Positions 18,779-27,680 of a stretch of 64,000 nucleotides of DNA are shown in pieces. Numbering within the stretch: the first letter of the stretch is position 1; each line of letters starts with the position of its first letter. A model generated the notes under the pieces. The model saw only the letters and a list, made by a program, of their open reading frames with translations. It was not told where the DNA came from and ran no database searches. Both the position numbers and the translations under genes were made by a program. Source of the stretch: Prodigiosinella aquatilis (GTDB lineage Bacteria; Pseudomonadota; Gammaproteobacteria; Enterobacterales; Enterobacteriaceae); NCBI GenBank assembly GCA_030388725.1, contig CP128857.1, positions 1,054,001 to 1,118,000 of the forward strand, in the 5' to 3' direction.

Positions 18779-19993
18779 TTATTTGATGATGCGAGTTTCC
18801 GCTTCTTTCAGCGCCTGTTTCACGGTCTGACGGCCATTGATGGCATTGATAATTGCACTGCGCTCAGCGTACCAGAAGGCGCTCATCTGCGGGATGTTCG
18901 GCATAATTTCACCCGTTTTTGCGTTAGCCATGGTAGCGGCAATACGCGGATCTTTCTCCAGCTTTTCCTGATAAGACTTCAGCGCCACTGCACCCAGCGG
19001 TTTGTCTTTATTGACGGTGGCCAGACCTTCATCGGTTATCAGATAGTGTTCAAGAAACTCTTTCGCGAGATCTTTGTTCGGGCTGGCAGCGTTAATGCCT
19101 GCGGACAGTACGCCGACAAACGGTTTGGATGGCTTTCCGTGGAAGGTTGGCAGCAGGGTAACGCCGTAGTTGATTTTGCTCTTGTCGATGTTTGACCATG
19201 CCCACGGACCGTCAATGGTCATCGCAGTCTGACCTTTGTTGAAGGCTGCTTCAGCAATGGAGTAGTCGGTATCGGCGTTGATGTGCTTGTTCTTCACCAT
19301 ATCGATGATGAATTGCAGACCTGCCTGTGAACCTGCATTGTCCACACCGGTGTCTTTGATGTTGTATTTGCCGTTCTCGTACTTGTATGCGTAACCGCCG
19401 TCAGCGGCGATGATTGGCCAGGTGAAGTAGGGTTCCTGTAGGTTCCACATGATGGCGCTTTTACCTTTGGCGCGTAGTGCAGTGTCCAATGCCGGGATCT
19501 CTTCCCAGGTTTTCGGGGGGGTCTTGATAATGTCTTTGTTATAAATCAGCGACAGCGCTTCAACGGCGACCGGATAGCCAATCAGCTTGCCGTTGAAGGT
19601 TACGGCGTCCCAGGTGAAAGGAAAGAGTTTGTCCTTGAAGGCCTGGTCCGGGTTGATCTCAGCCAGCAGACCTGACTGCGCGTAGCCACCAAAGCGGTCA
19701 TGGGCCCAGAAGATAATGTCCGGGCCATCGCCGGTGGCAGCCACCTGCGGATACTTCTCTTCCAGTTTATCTGGATGTTCCACCAAGACTGGAATGCCGG
19801 TGTCTTTCTCGAATTTTTTACCGACTTCCGCCAGCCCGTTATAGCCCTTGTCTCCGTTGATCCAGATAACCAGTTTGCCTTCTTCTATTTTGGCAAAAGC
19901 AGAAGAGGACAGTACCAGTGCAGCCAGCGCTGACAGTGCCAGAGTGCGTTTGACCAATTTCTTTATGTGAAAAGTCTTGATGCTGATAGTCAT
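18779..19993 (-). CDS. malE: Periplasmic maltose/maltodextrin-binding protein
   Basis: 404 residues with a Sec signal peptide (basic LVKRTLALSAL, hydrophobic core, SSSAFA cleavage region) before the mature start KIEEGKLVIWINGDKGYNG. The mature protein follows E. coli MalE along its whole length, including the AAADGGYAYKYENGKY-type region and the GPWAWSNID segment. It delivers maltodextrins to MalFGK2 and, with Tar, may serve chemotaxis. First gene of malEFG, divergent from malK. Confidence 0.98.
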   Translation of the reverse strand: MTISIKTFHIKKLVKRTLALSALAALVLSSSAFAKIEEGKLVIWINGDKGYNGLAEVGKKFEKDTGIPVLVEHPDKLEEKYPQVAATGDGPDIIFWAHDRFGGYAQSGLLAEINPDQAFKDKLFPFTWDAVTFNGKLIGYPVAVEALSLIYNKDIIKTPPKTWEEIPALDTALRAKGKSAIMWNLQEPYFTWPIIAADGGYAYKYENGKYNIKDTGVDNAGSQAGLQFIIDMVKNKHINADTDYSIAEAAFNKGQTAMTIDGPWAWSNIDKSKINYGVTLLPTFHGKPSKPFVGVLSAGINAASPNKDLAKEFLEHYLITDEGLATVNKDKPLGAVALKSYQEKLEKDPRIAATMANAKTGEIMPNIPQMSAFWYAERSAIINAINGRQTVKQALKEAETRIIK

Positions 19994-20111
19994 AATCCAA
20001 TCCTTTTGAGTTTCTGTCGGGAGTCGGGTTTTTTATATGAAGTTTGGATGCTTATCAAAGATGAAGAAAAGCGTACCGGACTAGTGTCGGCGATAAGGCC
20101 GTATGGCTTCA

Positions 20112-20289
20112 TCATCCCCAGCTCTACGCCCCCGGCTCTGGTTGTGTGATCCAGTTAACACTGCCGCGCTTTCTGTGGAGGAACACGCAAAAACCGGGGT
20201 AGCATTTTGCCGTTAAGATCACGAATTTGACTTTTGGTGTGAACTTTTAGCCTGTTATGCAAAAGGCTCATCCTCCTTTGTCCTCCCCC
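20112..20289. promoter_or_regulatory. malE/malK divergent control region: MalT boxes and CRP-like site
   Basis: The 443 bases between malE and malK contain MalT-box candidates on the minus strand: GGGGATGA (20112-20119), GGAGGATGA (20268-20276) and GGGGGAGGA (20281-20289). A CRP-like half-palindrome, TGTGA-6-TAACA, lies at 20145-20160. E. coli uses the same plan, with a CRP-organised nucleoprotein complex that switches MalT between box sets for the divergent promoters. Positions are seen; function is inferred from E. coli. Confidence 0.7.
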
Positions 20290-20436
20290 ATGAAAAACTT
20301 TGTTACGGATGATTACCCAATCTGTTATTTCCCTCACGCTATGTCACTGACATTCAGTTTCCTTGCTGACAAGGCTCATTACCTCACACTTGCCTTGCTT
20401 CACAGGACTTTTTACCAGTCAGTTCAGGAGTCGGGT

Positions 20437-21546
20437 ATGGCAGGCGTATCACTTCGTCATCTCTATAAGGCCTTTGGCGAAATAGTTATTTCAAAAGACG
20501 TAAACATTGAGATTGAAGAGGGCGAGTTCGTGGTGTTTGTCGGGCCATCCGGTTGCGGGAAATCCACCCTGTTACGCATGATTGCTGGTCTTGAAGACAT
20601 TACCTCCGGCGAGTTGCTGATTGGCGACAAGCGCATGAATGAAGTTCCTCCGGCTGAACGCGGCATCGGCATGGTGTTTCAGTCATATGCCCTTTATCCC
20701 CATATGTCGGTGGCGGAAAACATGTCTTTCGGCCTAAAGCTGGCCGGTAGCAAAAAAGTGGAGATCGCCCAGCGGGTGAATCAGGTGGCCGAGATCCTGC
20801 AACTGGCTCATCTGCTGGACCGCCGCCCCAAAGCGCTCTCCGGTGGACAGCGTCAGCGTGTGGCGATTGGTCGCACGCTGGTGGCTGAACCCAACGTATT
20901 TTTGCTTGATGAACCGCTGTCCAACCTCGATGCTGCTCTGCGCGTACAGATGCGTATTGAGATCTCTCGTCTGCATAAACGTCTGAAACGCACAATGATT
21001 TACGTCACCCACGATCAGGTCGAAGCCATGACGCTAGCCGATAAGATCGTGGTGCTTGATGCCGGTCGCGTGGCGCAAATCGGTAAGCCCCTCACGCTTT
21101 ACCACTATCCAGCCAACCGCTTTGTTGCCGGATTTATTGGCTCACCAAAAATGAATTTCCTGCCGGTGAAAGTCACCGGTGCTGAACCTGAGCGTGTGCA
21201 AATCGAATTACCAGATCGTCAGCGTGTCTGGCTACCGGTAGAAGGCCACGAGGTCACGGTTGGTTCCAATCTGTCGCTGGGGATCCGTCCCGAACACTTA
21301 TTACCGAGCGATCTCGCCGAAGTGGCGCTGTCCGGTTTGGTGCAGGTGGTCGAACAGCTCGGCAACGAAACTCAGATTCATATCCAGATCCCGGCTATCC
21401 GTCAAAACCTGGTGTACCGCCAGAACGACGTGGTGCTGGTAGAAGAAGGTGCAACATTCGCTATTGGCTTGCCGCCACATCGCTGTCACTTGTTCCGCGA
21501 GGACGGGACTGCGTGCCGACGGCTACACCCGGAGCCTGGCGTTTAA
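20437..21546 (+). CDS. malK: Maltose ABC transporter ATPase MalK
   Basis: 369 residues (E. coli 371). Walker A GPSGCGKST at residues 36-44, Q-loop in MVFQSYALYPHM, signature LSGGQRQRV, Walker B VFLLDEPLSNLDA, H-loop YVTHDQVEA, then a C-terminal OB-type regulatory domain that in E. coli binds MalT and unphosphorylated EIIAGlc. The ATG at 20437 follows CAGGAGTCGG; the upstream open frame is not part of the protein. Heads malK-lamB-malM. Confidence 0.98.
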   Translation: MAGVSLRHLYKAFGEIVISKDVNIEIEEGEFVVFVGPSGCGKSTLLRMIAGLEDITSGELLIGDKRMNEVPPAERGIGMVFQSYALYPHMSVAENMSFGLKLAGSKKVEIAQRVNQVAEILQLAHLLDRRPKALSGGQRQRVAIGRTLVAEPNVFLLDEPLSNLDAALRVQMRIEISRLHKRLKRTMIYVTHDQVEAMTLADKIVVLDAGRVAQIGKPLTLYHYPANRFVAGFIGSPKMNFLPVKVTGAEPERVQIELPDRQRVWLPVEGHEVTVGSNLSLGIRPEHLLPSDLAEVALSGLVQVVEQLGNETQIHIQIPAIRQNLVYRQNDVVLVEEGATFAIGLPPHRCHLFREDGTACRRLHPEPGV

Positions 21547-21572
21547 AGCACGCATCCCCCTACAGGAGAATA

Positions 21573-22871
21573 ATGATGATAACTCTGCGTAAATACTCTC
21601 TGCCGCTGGCTATTGCGGCAGGCATTTTTTCTACACAAGCCATGGCAGTGGACTTCACTGGTTACGCACGTTCTGGTATCGGCTGGACCGGCAGCGGTGG
21701 TGAGCAACAGTGTTTCAAAACGACAGGGGCTGACAGCAAATACCGTCTGGGTAACGAATGTGAGACTTATGCCGAGTTAAAGCTTGGGCAGGAAGTGTGG
21801 AAAGAAGGGGATAAGAGCTTCTATTTTGACACCAACGTGGCGTATTCCGTTTCACAACAGAACGATTGGGAATCAACCAGTCCGGCTTTCCGCGAAGCGA
21901 ACGTCAAAGGTAAAAACCTGATCGAATGGCTGCCGGGATCGACAATCTGGGCCGGCAAACGTTTCTATCAGCGTCATGACGTCCACATGATCGATTTCTA
22001 CTACTGGGATATCTCCGGCCCGGGTGCTGGTCTGGAAGATGTGGATCTGGGCTTTGGTAAATTGTCTTTAGCGGCGACGCGTAACACCGAAAGCGGCGGA
22101 TCTTATGGCTATATCGCTAACCAGCGTAACGAAGTGCCGACGTCAAACGACGTTTTTGATGCGCGCCTGGCCGGTCTGAACCTAAACCCCGGTGGTGTAC
22201 TTGAACTGGGAGTGGATTACGGGCGTGCCAATGCACGTGACGGCTATTCCCTTGCTAATGATGCGACCAAAGATGGCGTGATGCTGACCGCAGAACACAC
22301 GCAAAGCATCTATAACGGCTACAACAAGTTTGTACTGCAATACGCCACTGATTCAATGACTGACCCGACGACGGGGGCGGCAACCGGTCACTCCAATGGT
22401 GCCAGCATCAATAATAATGGCCATATGGTGCGTGTAATCGACCATGGTGCGATTGACTTCAACGATACCTGGGGCCTGATGTACGTAGCGATGTATCAGG
22501 ATGTCAACCGTGACAACAACAACGGCACCACCTGGTATACCGTGGGTGTCCGTCCGATGTACAAATGGACGCCAGTCATGAGCACCTTGCTGGAAGTCGG
22601 TTACGACAATGTGAAATCTCAGCGCACCAGCGATACCAACGGACAATATAAAGTCACGCTGGCGCAACAGTGGCAGGCAGGCGATAGCATCTGGTCTCGC
22701 CCGGCCATCCGCGTCTTCGCCACGTACGCAAAATGGGATGAAAAATGGGGTTATGACACCGACAGCGGTATAAATAACGGCCTGGCCATGAGCGACACCA
22801 GTTTACAGACTTTCAGCCGTGGTAAAGACAGTGAAGTCACCTTCGGAGCCCAGATGGAAATCTGGTGGTAA
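21573..22871 (+). CDS. lamB: Maltoporin LamB
   Basis: 432 residues: signal peptide ending TQAMA and mature start VDFTGYARSGIGWTG as in E. coli LamB, ending in the outer-membrane C-terminal aromatic signature (EIWW). An 18-stranded trimeric barrel with a greasy slide for maltodextrins. The tandem ATGs at 21573/21576 follow ACAGGAGAATA. It starts 26 bases after malK. Surface loops differ from E. coli, as expected for a phage target. Confidence 0.97.
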   Translation: MMITLRKYSLPLAIAAGIFSTQAMAVDFTGYARSGIGWTGSGGEQQCFKTTGADSKYRLGNECETYAELKLGQEVWKEGDKSFYFDTNVAYSVSQQNDWESTSPAFREANVKGKNLIEWLPGSTIWAGKRFYQRHDVHMIDFYYWDISGPGAGLEDVDLGFGKLSLAATRNTESGGSYGYIANQRNEVPTSNDVFDARLAGLNLNPGGVLELGVDYGRANARDGYSLANDATKDGVMLTAEHTQSIYNGYNKFVLQYATDSMTDPTTGAATGHSNGASINNNGHMVRVIDHGAIDFNDTWGLMYVAMYQDVNRDNNNGTTWYTVGVRPMYKWTPVMSTLLEVGYDNVKSQRTSDTNGQYKVTLAQQWQAGDSIWSRPAIRVFATYAKWDEKWGYDTDSGINNGLAMSDTSLQTFSRGKDSEVTFGAQMEIWW

Positions 22872-22872
22872 C

Positions 22873-22998
22873 TTTTCCCGTCATCCTTCGCGCTGTGGGT
22901 GCGTTGGCTATCCTTACTCACCCCGATCACGTACTGATGTACGCTCCCGGGGATGAGTTCGGTTGCCGCCTTCCCACAACACGAAGGCTATAGGGAAA
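22873..22998. repeat. ERIC-type intergenic repeat, copy 3
   Basis: Bounded by inverted ends CTTTTCCCGTCATCCTTCG and CGAAGG-CTATAGGGAAAAG, with CACCCCGATCACGTACTGATG in the middle and TTGCCGCCTTCCC in the right arm. It sits directly after lamB, inside the malK-lamB-malM transcript, where a folded element could protect or process the lamB message. Confidence 0.75.
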
Positions 22999-23090
22999 AG
23001 CTGAGTTCTATATTGGCTTTAAGATGCCCTGGCTGGCGGAATGTCATTCGATAACTGCCAGCCTTCATGGTGATTCAAAAGGAAATAACG

Positions 23091-23990
23091 ATGAAAAAAA
23101 ATCTGCTGTCACTGTGTCTGTCGCTGAGCCTGTTGGCTACTGTACCTGCGGGAGTGAATGCGGCGCAAAATGATGCGTCAATTGCGCCAATGATCTCTGC
23201 TCAGACTTTACATCATTTACCCTGGACGCCGCTGGTTCCGCCAGTAACACAGGATGTCACGCTGAGTACCACCGGTGTACAAATTAATCAGGGGGATATT
23301 CAGGGGGCAGTAGGTGCGTTTGCATTGCCTGCGGACCGTGGGTCGCTGGAAATAACCCTGACCAGCATCGCGAACGGTAAAACCGTCTACGCACCTAATG
23401 TGTTGGTTCTGGACGAACAGATGCGCCCGGCGGCCTATTACCCGTCAAGCTACTTCCCGTATGAAAAACCAGGCATTGTCTCCAGCGATCGCCTGGAAGG
23501 TACCTTGAAACTGACGCCAGCGCTGGGTCAAAAACAAATTTACCTGCTGGTGTACACCACTAAAAAAGATCTGGCTGAAACCACCCAGATGACTAACCCG
23601 GCGAAAGCTTATGCTGCCGGTGTCGGTAACGCCGTGCCGGATATTCCGGATCCGGTGGCCCGTCATACGTCGTCCGGCATCCTGAGCATTAAAGTCCGTG
23701 CCGAGCAGAAATCTGGAAACATCATGATCGGCCAGGCTCTGAACGTTAACAGCGCCACAGATGCGTCGGCCGTTGCACCCGTCGTCGTTGGCCAGCAACC
23801 GGCACCTTCTGCGATGCCAGCCAAACCGTCTCAACCGCTGCTGTCGGATTCTGAAAACTACTACAACAACGCAATTAAGAAAGCCGTGAAAGCCGGGGAC
23901 GTTGATAAGGCGCTGAAATTACTTGATGAAGCTGAACGTCTGGGGTCGAAAACTGCCCGCAAGACGTTTATTGAAAGCGTTAAGCACTAA
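23091..23990 (+). CDS. malM: Periplasmic maltose operon protein MalM
   Basis: 299 residues beginning MKKNLLSLCLS with a signal peptide (cleavage near GVNAA). The body (TLHHLPWTPLVPPVTQDVTL ..., then a proline/alanine linker, then a short helical tail) follows MalM of E. coli (306). A periplasmic protein of the maltose regulon with no assigned catalytic role. The ATG at 23091 follows AAAGGAAATAACG. Last gene of the operon. Confidence 0.93.
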   Translation: MKKNLLSLCLSLSLLATVPAGVNAAQNDASIAPMISAQTLHHLPWTPLVPPVTQDVTLSTTGVQINQGDIQGAVGAFALPADRGSLEITLTSIANGKTVYAPNVLVLDEQMRPAAYYPSSYFPYEKPGIVSSDRLEGTLKLTPALGQKQIYLLVYTTKKDLAETTQMTNPAKAYAAGVGNAVPDIPDPVARHTSSGILSIKVRAEQKSGNIMIGQALNVNSATDASAVAPVVVGQQPAPSAMPAKPSQPLLSDSENYYNNAIKKAVKAGDVDKALKLLDEAERLGSKTARKTFIESVKH

Positions 23991-24000
23991 AATCGTTATG

Positions 24001-24034
24001 CTTTGTTCCTCCTTTGCCAAGGGGAGGAGCAAAG
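24001..24034 (+). terminator. Hairpin after malM, likely terminator
   Basis: Stem CTTTGTTCCTCC / GGAGGAGCAAAG, 11 of 12 pairs matching, ten-base loop, 11 bases past malM. No strong T-run follows, so termination may be partial or Rho-assisted. Confidence 0.6.
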
Positions 24035-24210
24035 GTATTTATGCTCCTTAATACCGAACGAAATCCCGGCTTTCAATCTCGGCATCGCGTCAGGAGCGAT
24101 GTTGGGTAGTTCGCCAACCGTGTGAAATCCACGTTTTTAACTCGTAGTCAGATATGAATTTATTTTGATTTTACGTCTTCCGTTACGTTGTCTGGCAGAG
24201 GTATTTTTCA

Positions 24211-25095
24211 TCAGTTTCTCGCCTCTTCCAATAGCCATTCCCGGAAAGCGGTTAGCGCTCCTTCATTCTGAGCTGCGGTTCCTGGAAGAACGAGACAGAA
24301 GTTTTTTGTTACTGTTTTTGCTTCCGGCCACGGAGCAACCAGCTTTCCCTCATGAATTTCCGCTTCGATGTAGATCCGAGGAACAAGTGCGACGCCCAGT
24401 CCAGCCAGAGCTGATGCAATTGACATGGTGTGCAGATCGTAGCGGACGCCGGCTGAAGGGGTTTCCAGCACAATGCCTGTCTCATGTGCGTAATTTTCCC
24501 ATGCGTCCGGGTTCTGGCGTCGGTGTATGCGTGGCAGTGTGTTCAGTAAAACGTTGATATCTTTCCCCGTCAGGAGTGCCGGATGGCAGACTGGCACCAG
24601 TACCTCCTGAAATAGGCGGAATATACTCATGCCTGCCCAGGCGGGGTGTTCAAAATGAACCGCGGCATCAAAACCACTTCCGGGAAGCACAAACGGTTCG
24701 GTTCGTTCAGCAAGATGGAGAGTAATTCCAGGGTGCTTATCCTGGAAGCGGCCCAGGCGGGGAATAAGCCACCGGCTAGCAAATGTCGGAATGACAGCAA
24801 TTTCAAGGCTTGCGCTGCTTGAAGGTAAGCCTCTCAGATACTGGCTATCCCTGTCCAGACGTTCAAGAATTTCACGCACCTGTAGGGCATACCTGGCGCC
24901 GTTGGAACTCAGACTAACTCTGTTCCCCGCCCGGTCAAACAGTTTACATGCCAGGAAGTCTTCGAGCCGTGCAATCTGCCGGCTGATAGCGCCTTCGGTC
25001 AGGGCCAGTTCCCCGGCTGCGCGTGCAAAGCTGCCGTGCCTTGCTGCCGCTTCGAAGGCCATGAGAGCTGACGTACTGGGTATTTTACGACGCAT
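24211..25095 (-). CDS. LysR-family transcriptional regulator (GcvA-like)
   Basis: 294 residues: winged helix-turn-helix at the N-terminus (ALMAFEAAARHGSFARAAGELALTEGAISRQI in fragments at residues about 10-40) and a periplasmic-binding-protein-like effector domain. The sequence style is that of the GcvA/AmpR subgroup. Transcribed divergently from the three-gene set at 25253-27003 with 157 bases between, so that set is the expected target. Effector unknown. Confidence 0.9.
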   Translation of the reverse strand: MRRKIPSTSALMAFEAAARHGSFARAAGELALTEGAISRQIARLEDFLACKLFDRAGNRVSLSSNGARYALQVREILERLDRDSQYLRGLPSSSASLEIAVIPTFASRWLIPRLGRFQDKHPGITLHLAERTEPFVLPGSGFDAAVHFEHPAWAGMSIFRLFQEVLVPVCHPALLTGKDINVLLNTLPRIHRRQNPDAWENYAHETGIVLETPSAGVRYDLHTMSIASALAGLGVALVPRIYIEAEIHEGKLVAPWPEAKTVTKNFCLVLPGTAAQNEGALTAFREWLLEEARN

Positions 25096-25252
25096 TTCTG
25101 CCTCCGGGTAATGATGCCCTACATTGACATAATGTCACTGAAGGATGAGATTAAATCGATTTCTGCCGTGTATTCAGACATGTAGCATGACTAAACATCA
25201 TTATGCAATATGAGTCAGCGTATGACTCACGGGTAAGAGAAGAGGTCAGCTA

Positions 25253-25792
25253 ATGTTTTATACGGTGGAATGCACTTATACCGACCCGGACAGTGAAACC
25301 GGATGGAATGAATTTTATAGTTCAGAGAAGTTACCGGCGCTTGTCTCAGTAACCGGATTCAGTACATCTCAACGGTTTAGGGCTATTACCGACGGATGTC
25401 CTGTGTATCTGGCTATCCATACTGTTCGGGATCTTAGTGTGCTTGACAGTGAGGAATACAGACAAAAAGGTGGCGGAAATTTTTCCCGCTGGCAGCGGCA
25501 TATTTCAGACTGGCACCGGAATCTCTATGCTGGAGTGAATGCTGCGCCAGCTGTTGCGGAAAATGAGATTATGGTACTTAGCCTATCCCCTGTTGACTTT
25601 CTTGAATGTGAAATAGGGGTGATGCCGCTTGAATTACGGGCAGTGGGGCTCGAAAAATCACCGGCACAACGTTGGCTCTACGTGTTGTCACAGAAAGATT
25701 CAGGACTTATTTCTGGTTCTTCCGCAGGTATTTACCGTTACGAACCGATGACGAAGCAACTGAAAAACGGTTCTGTTTCTCCTATAGAGTAG
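25253..25792 (+). CDS. Hypothetical protein, first gene of a LysR-linked trio
   Basis: 179 residues with no family I can name. The N-terminal half (MFYTVECTYTDPDSETGWNE, a tryptophan-rich WQRHISDWHRNLY block near residue 80) has the feel of a ferredoxin-like alpha+beta barrel of the dimeric EthD or DUF type. No signal peptide or membrane span. Followed seven bases later by a tautomerase-like gene and then a metallo-hydrolase, which suggests a small catabolic or detoxification pathway. Function unknown. Confidence 0.7.
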   Translation: MFYTVECTYTDPDSETGWNEFYSSEKLPALVSVTGFSTSQRFRAITDGCPVYLAIHTVRDLSVLDSEEYRQKGGGNFSRWQRHISDWHRNLYAGVNAAPAVAENEIMVLSLSPVDFLECEIGVMPLELRAVGLEKSPAQRWLYVLSQKDSGLISGSSAGIYRYEPMTKQLKNGSVSPIE

Positions 25793-25799
25793 ATTCCTG

Positions 25800-26126
25800 A
25801 TGCCAAATATTTCTTTTTATATCTCTGACGATAAATTCGATGAATTAACCGGACTTCCTGCGCTGACTCATCGGTGCGCAGAGCTCTGCACGGGCATACT
25901 GCAAGCTGAACCGGATAAAGTACACATCATATACATTGCCATCCGGCACGGACGTGGGCATCCGGTTTATGCAGAAGTCCGCTACCGCCTTGAACCGCAC
26001 CGTACACCGGAAGTTATGGCATCTTTCATTAGCGACCTGGAGGCTGTAATTCAGCAGGAGATCGGCCTGATGGCGCGGATCCGCTGCTTTGGATCTGCAC
26101 CATCGCAGATATATTCGCGCAATTAA
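25800..26126 (+). CDS. Tautomerase/isomerase-like small protein
   Basis: 108 residues. The layout (MPNISFYISDDKFDELTGLPALTHRCAELCTGIL, in pieces, then KVHIIYI, then EVRYRLEPHRTPE) resembles the 4-oxalocrotonate tautomerase / CHMI / MIF superfamily. The processed N-terminal proline after Met is present (M-P), the catalytic base of that superfamily. The third gene starts 26 bases downstream. Substrate unknown. Confidence 0.65.
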   Translation: MPNISFYISDDKFDELTGLPALTHRCAELCTGILQAEPDKVHIIYIAIRHGRGHPVYAEVRYRLEPHRTPEVMASFISDLEAVIQQEIGLMARIRCFGSAPSQIYSRN

Positions 26127-26151
26127 CACTCAGCATTCAGGAGACCTGACG

Positions 26152-27003
26152 ATGAGCAATTTCCCCTTGGTGACAAAAAGTATTGGTAATTTTTCCGTTA
26201 TGGCAACCAGTGATGGTGACATGACCATAGACCTGAATATGTTATCCGGCATAGAGTCTGATAAAGCTGAACATATACAGCGATCTGCCAGTATTGCAGT
26301 TCCTGGTAATATTCATATTAATTGTTATCTCGTTCGTGGTATGGGGAGAACTATCCTTATAGATTCCGGCACCGGAGGCCTGAACCAGAAGGGCGGTAGA
26401 CTGGTAAATAATCTGCTTGCCGCAGGCGTTAACCCACAGGATATTGATACTGTCCTTCTGACTCATGGGCATCCTGATCATATTGGCGGCCTGATCGATT
26501 CTGATGGCAATAGCGTGTTTACCGGCGCGAAACTCTGCATTCATCCGCGTGAAGCTGCATACTGGCTGGATGATGATAATTTATGTGGGGCTAGCGAAAG
26601 GGCAAAGGGTAATTTTTCGCTGGCCCGGCGTGTCCTTGACGTATACCGTCAGAATCTGCACCTCTTGGATGAGGATGACGTGGTTCCCGGCCTCCGGGCC
26701 ATTCTGTTACCGGGACATACTCCAGGGCATACAGGATACCGCATTGATTCGGGCGGAGAGCGCCTACTGATCTGGGGCGATATCGTTCATTTTCCGTATA
26801 TTCAGGTTTTACATCCGGATGTCTCCATCGCCTTTGATTACGACCCCGGGCAGGCGGTAAAAACACGTAAAATGATTCTGGAATCAGCCGCCAGAGAGAA
26901 ACTCCTGGTTGCCGGGATGCACTTTGGAGAAGCCGCATTTGCTCATGTCGGCGCTTTTCAGGGTGGATACTGTATTGAATATGTACCGGCAACGTCCATA
27001 TAG
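26152..27003 (+). CDS. Metallo-beta-lactamase-fold hydrolase
   Basis: 283 residues from the ATG at 26152 (preceded by CAGGAGACC); earlier in-frame codons overlap the previous gene. Dinuclear metal site visible: THGHPDHIGG (HxHxDH), LPGHTPGHTGY and the WGDIVH aspartate, plus a late histidine in AGMHFGEA. This is the COG0491 group that includes glyoxalase II, YtnP-type and N-acyl-homoserine-lactone lactonases. Which ester or lactone it cuts is not visible. Its presence near an AHL system is worth testing but does not prove quorum quenching. Third gene of the LysR-linked trio. Confidence 0.85.
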   Translation: MSNFPLVTKSIGNFSVMATSDGDMTIDLNMLSGIESDKAEHIQRSASIAVPGNIHINCYLVRGMGRTILIDSGTGGLNQKGGRLVNNLLAAGVNPQDIDTVLLTHGHPDHIGGLIDSDGNSVFTGAKLCIHPREAAYWLDDDNLCGASERAKGNFSLARRVLDVYRQNLHLLDEDDVVPGLRAILLPGHTPGHTGYRIDSGGERLLIWGDIVHFPYIQVLHPDVSIAFDYDPGQAVKTRKMILESAAREKLLVAGMHFGEAAFAHVGAFQGGYCIEYVPATSI

Positions 27004-27067
27004 CTATTTAGCTGGTGATCTAACACAGGCCAGGGAATCAACTCGCTACGAGGATATGCGAAAATCC

Positions 27068-27481
27068 TTAAGTATCCAACATGGCCTGTAGCAGACATAC
27101 CAGGTCATCGCGTTGATTGGCAGAAATTCGTGACAGAAACGCAGCGTCAATATCGTTGGCCACCGGACGGGCGCGTTGCAATACCCGTAGCCCTTCGTTG
27201 GTCAGAAAGATAAAGCGTCGGCGCTTGTCATCGTCACGTTGATGTCTTACTAACAGACCTTTTTTTTCCATCCTCTTTAGCATTTCAGCCAGCGTGGCCT
27301 TGGTGCTGAGCGCCGCATCAATCAAATCCATCTGTTCAATTCCCGGCTGCTCGGCGACGACGCAGAGCACGACATATTGTTGCTTAGTGAGTTCAGGCAG
27401 TAATTTTTGCCATAGCGAAGTATGTTCCTGGAAAAGCTGTCGCATCAGGTGAAATGGGATATTTCCGAGAACTTTTGTCAT
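27068..27481 (-). CDS. MarR-family transcriptional regulator
   Basis: 137 residues with a MarR winged helix: LTKQQYVVLCVVAEQPG, then DAALSTKATLAEMLKRMEKKGLLVR (recognition helix) and the basic wing RDDDKRRRFIFLT. Divergent from the phenolic acid decarboxylase genes, so it is the likely phenolic-sensing repressor of that operon. Two palindromic candidate sites lie in the gap between. Confidence 0.9.
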   Translation of the reverse strand: MTKVLGNIPFHLMRQLFQEHTSLWQKLLPELTKQQYVVLCVVAEQPGIEQMDLIDAALSTKATLAEMLKRMEKKGLLVRHQRDDDKRRRFIFLTNEGLRVLQRARPVANDIDAAFLSRISANQRDDLVCLLQAMLDT

Positions 27482-27578
27482 TGTAACGTGATTTCATCAA
27501 TTCAAACTGTGGCCATACCATCGCAAAAAGTGGTGGCTGCGGCAATACCCGCCTGATTGAGTAAAATATTGCCATAAA

Positions 27579-27660
27579 GTTCGTGTAAGAACTTTTTTTC
27601 ACGACTAGCTTGTTTGTCGCGAGATAACAGGCTATCGTGGAATTTTGTTCTTATACGAAC
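27579..27660. promoter_or_regulatory. Paired palindromic operators for the MarR regulator
   Basis: Two 14-base sites of form GTTC-N6-GAAC: GTTCGTGTAAGAAC at 27579-27592 and GTTCTTATACGAAC at 27647-27660. Each is an imperfect palindrome and they are near inverted copies of one another (13 of 14 positions), 68 bases apart centre to centre. They lie in the marR / decarboxylase gap and fit dimeric MarR binding. Confidence 0.65.
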
Positions 27661-27680
27661 AATGTGCGGGAGGAAATGCC

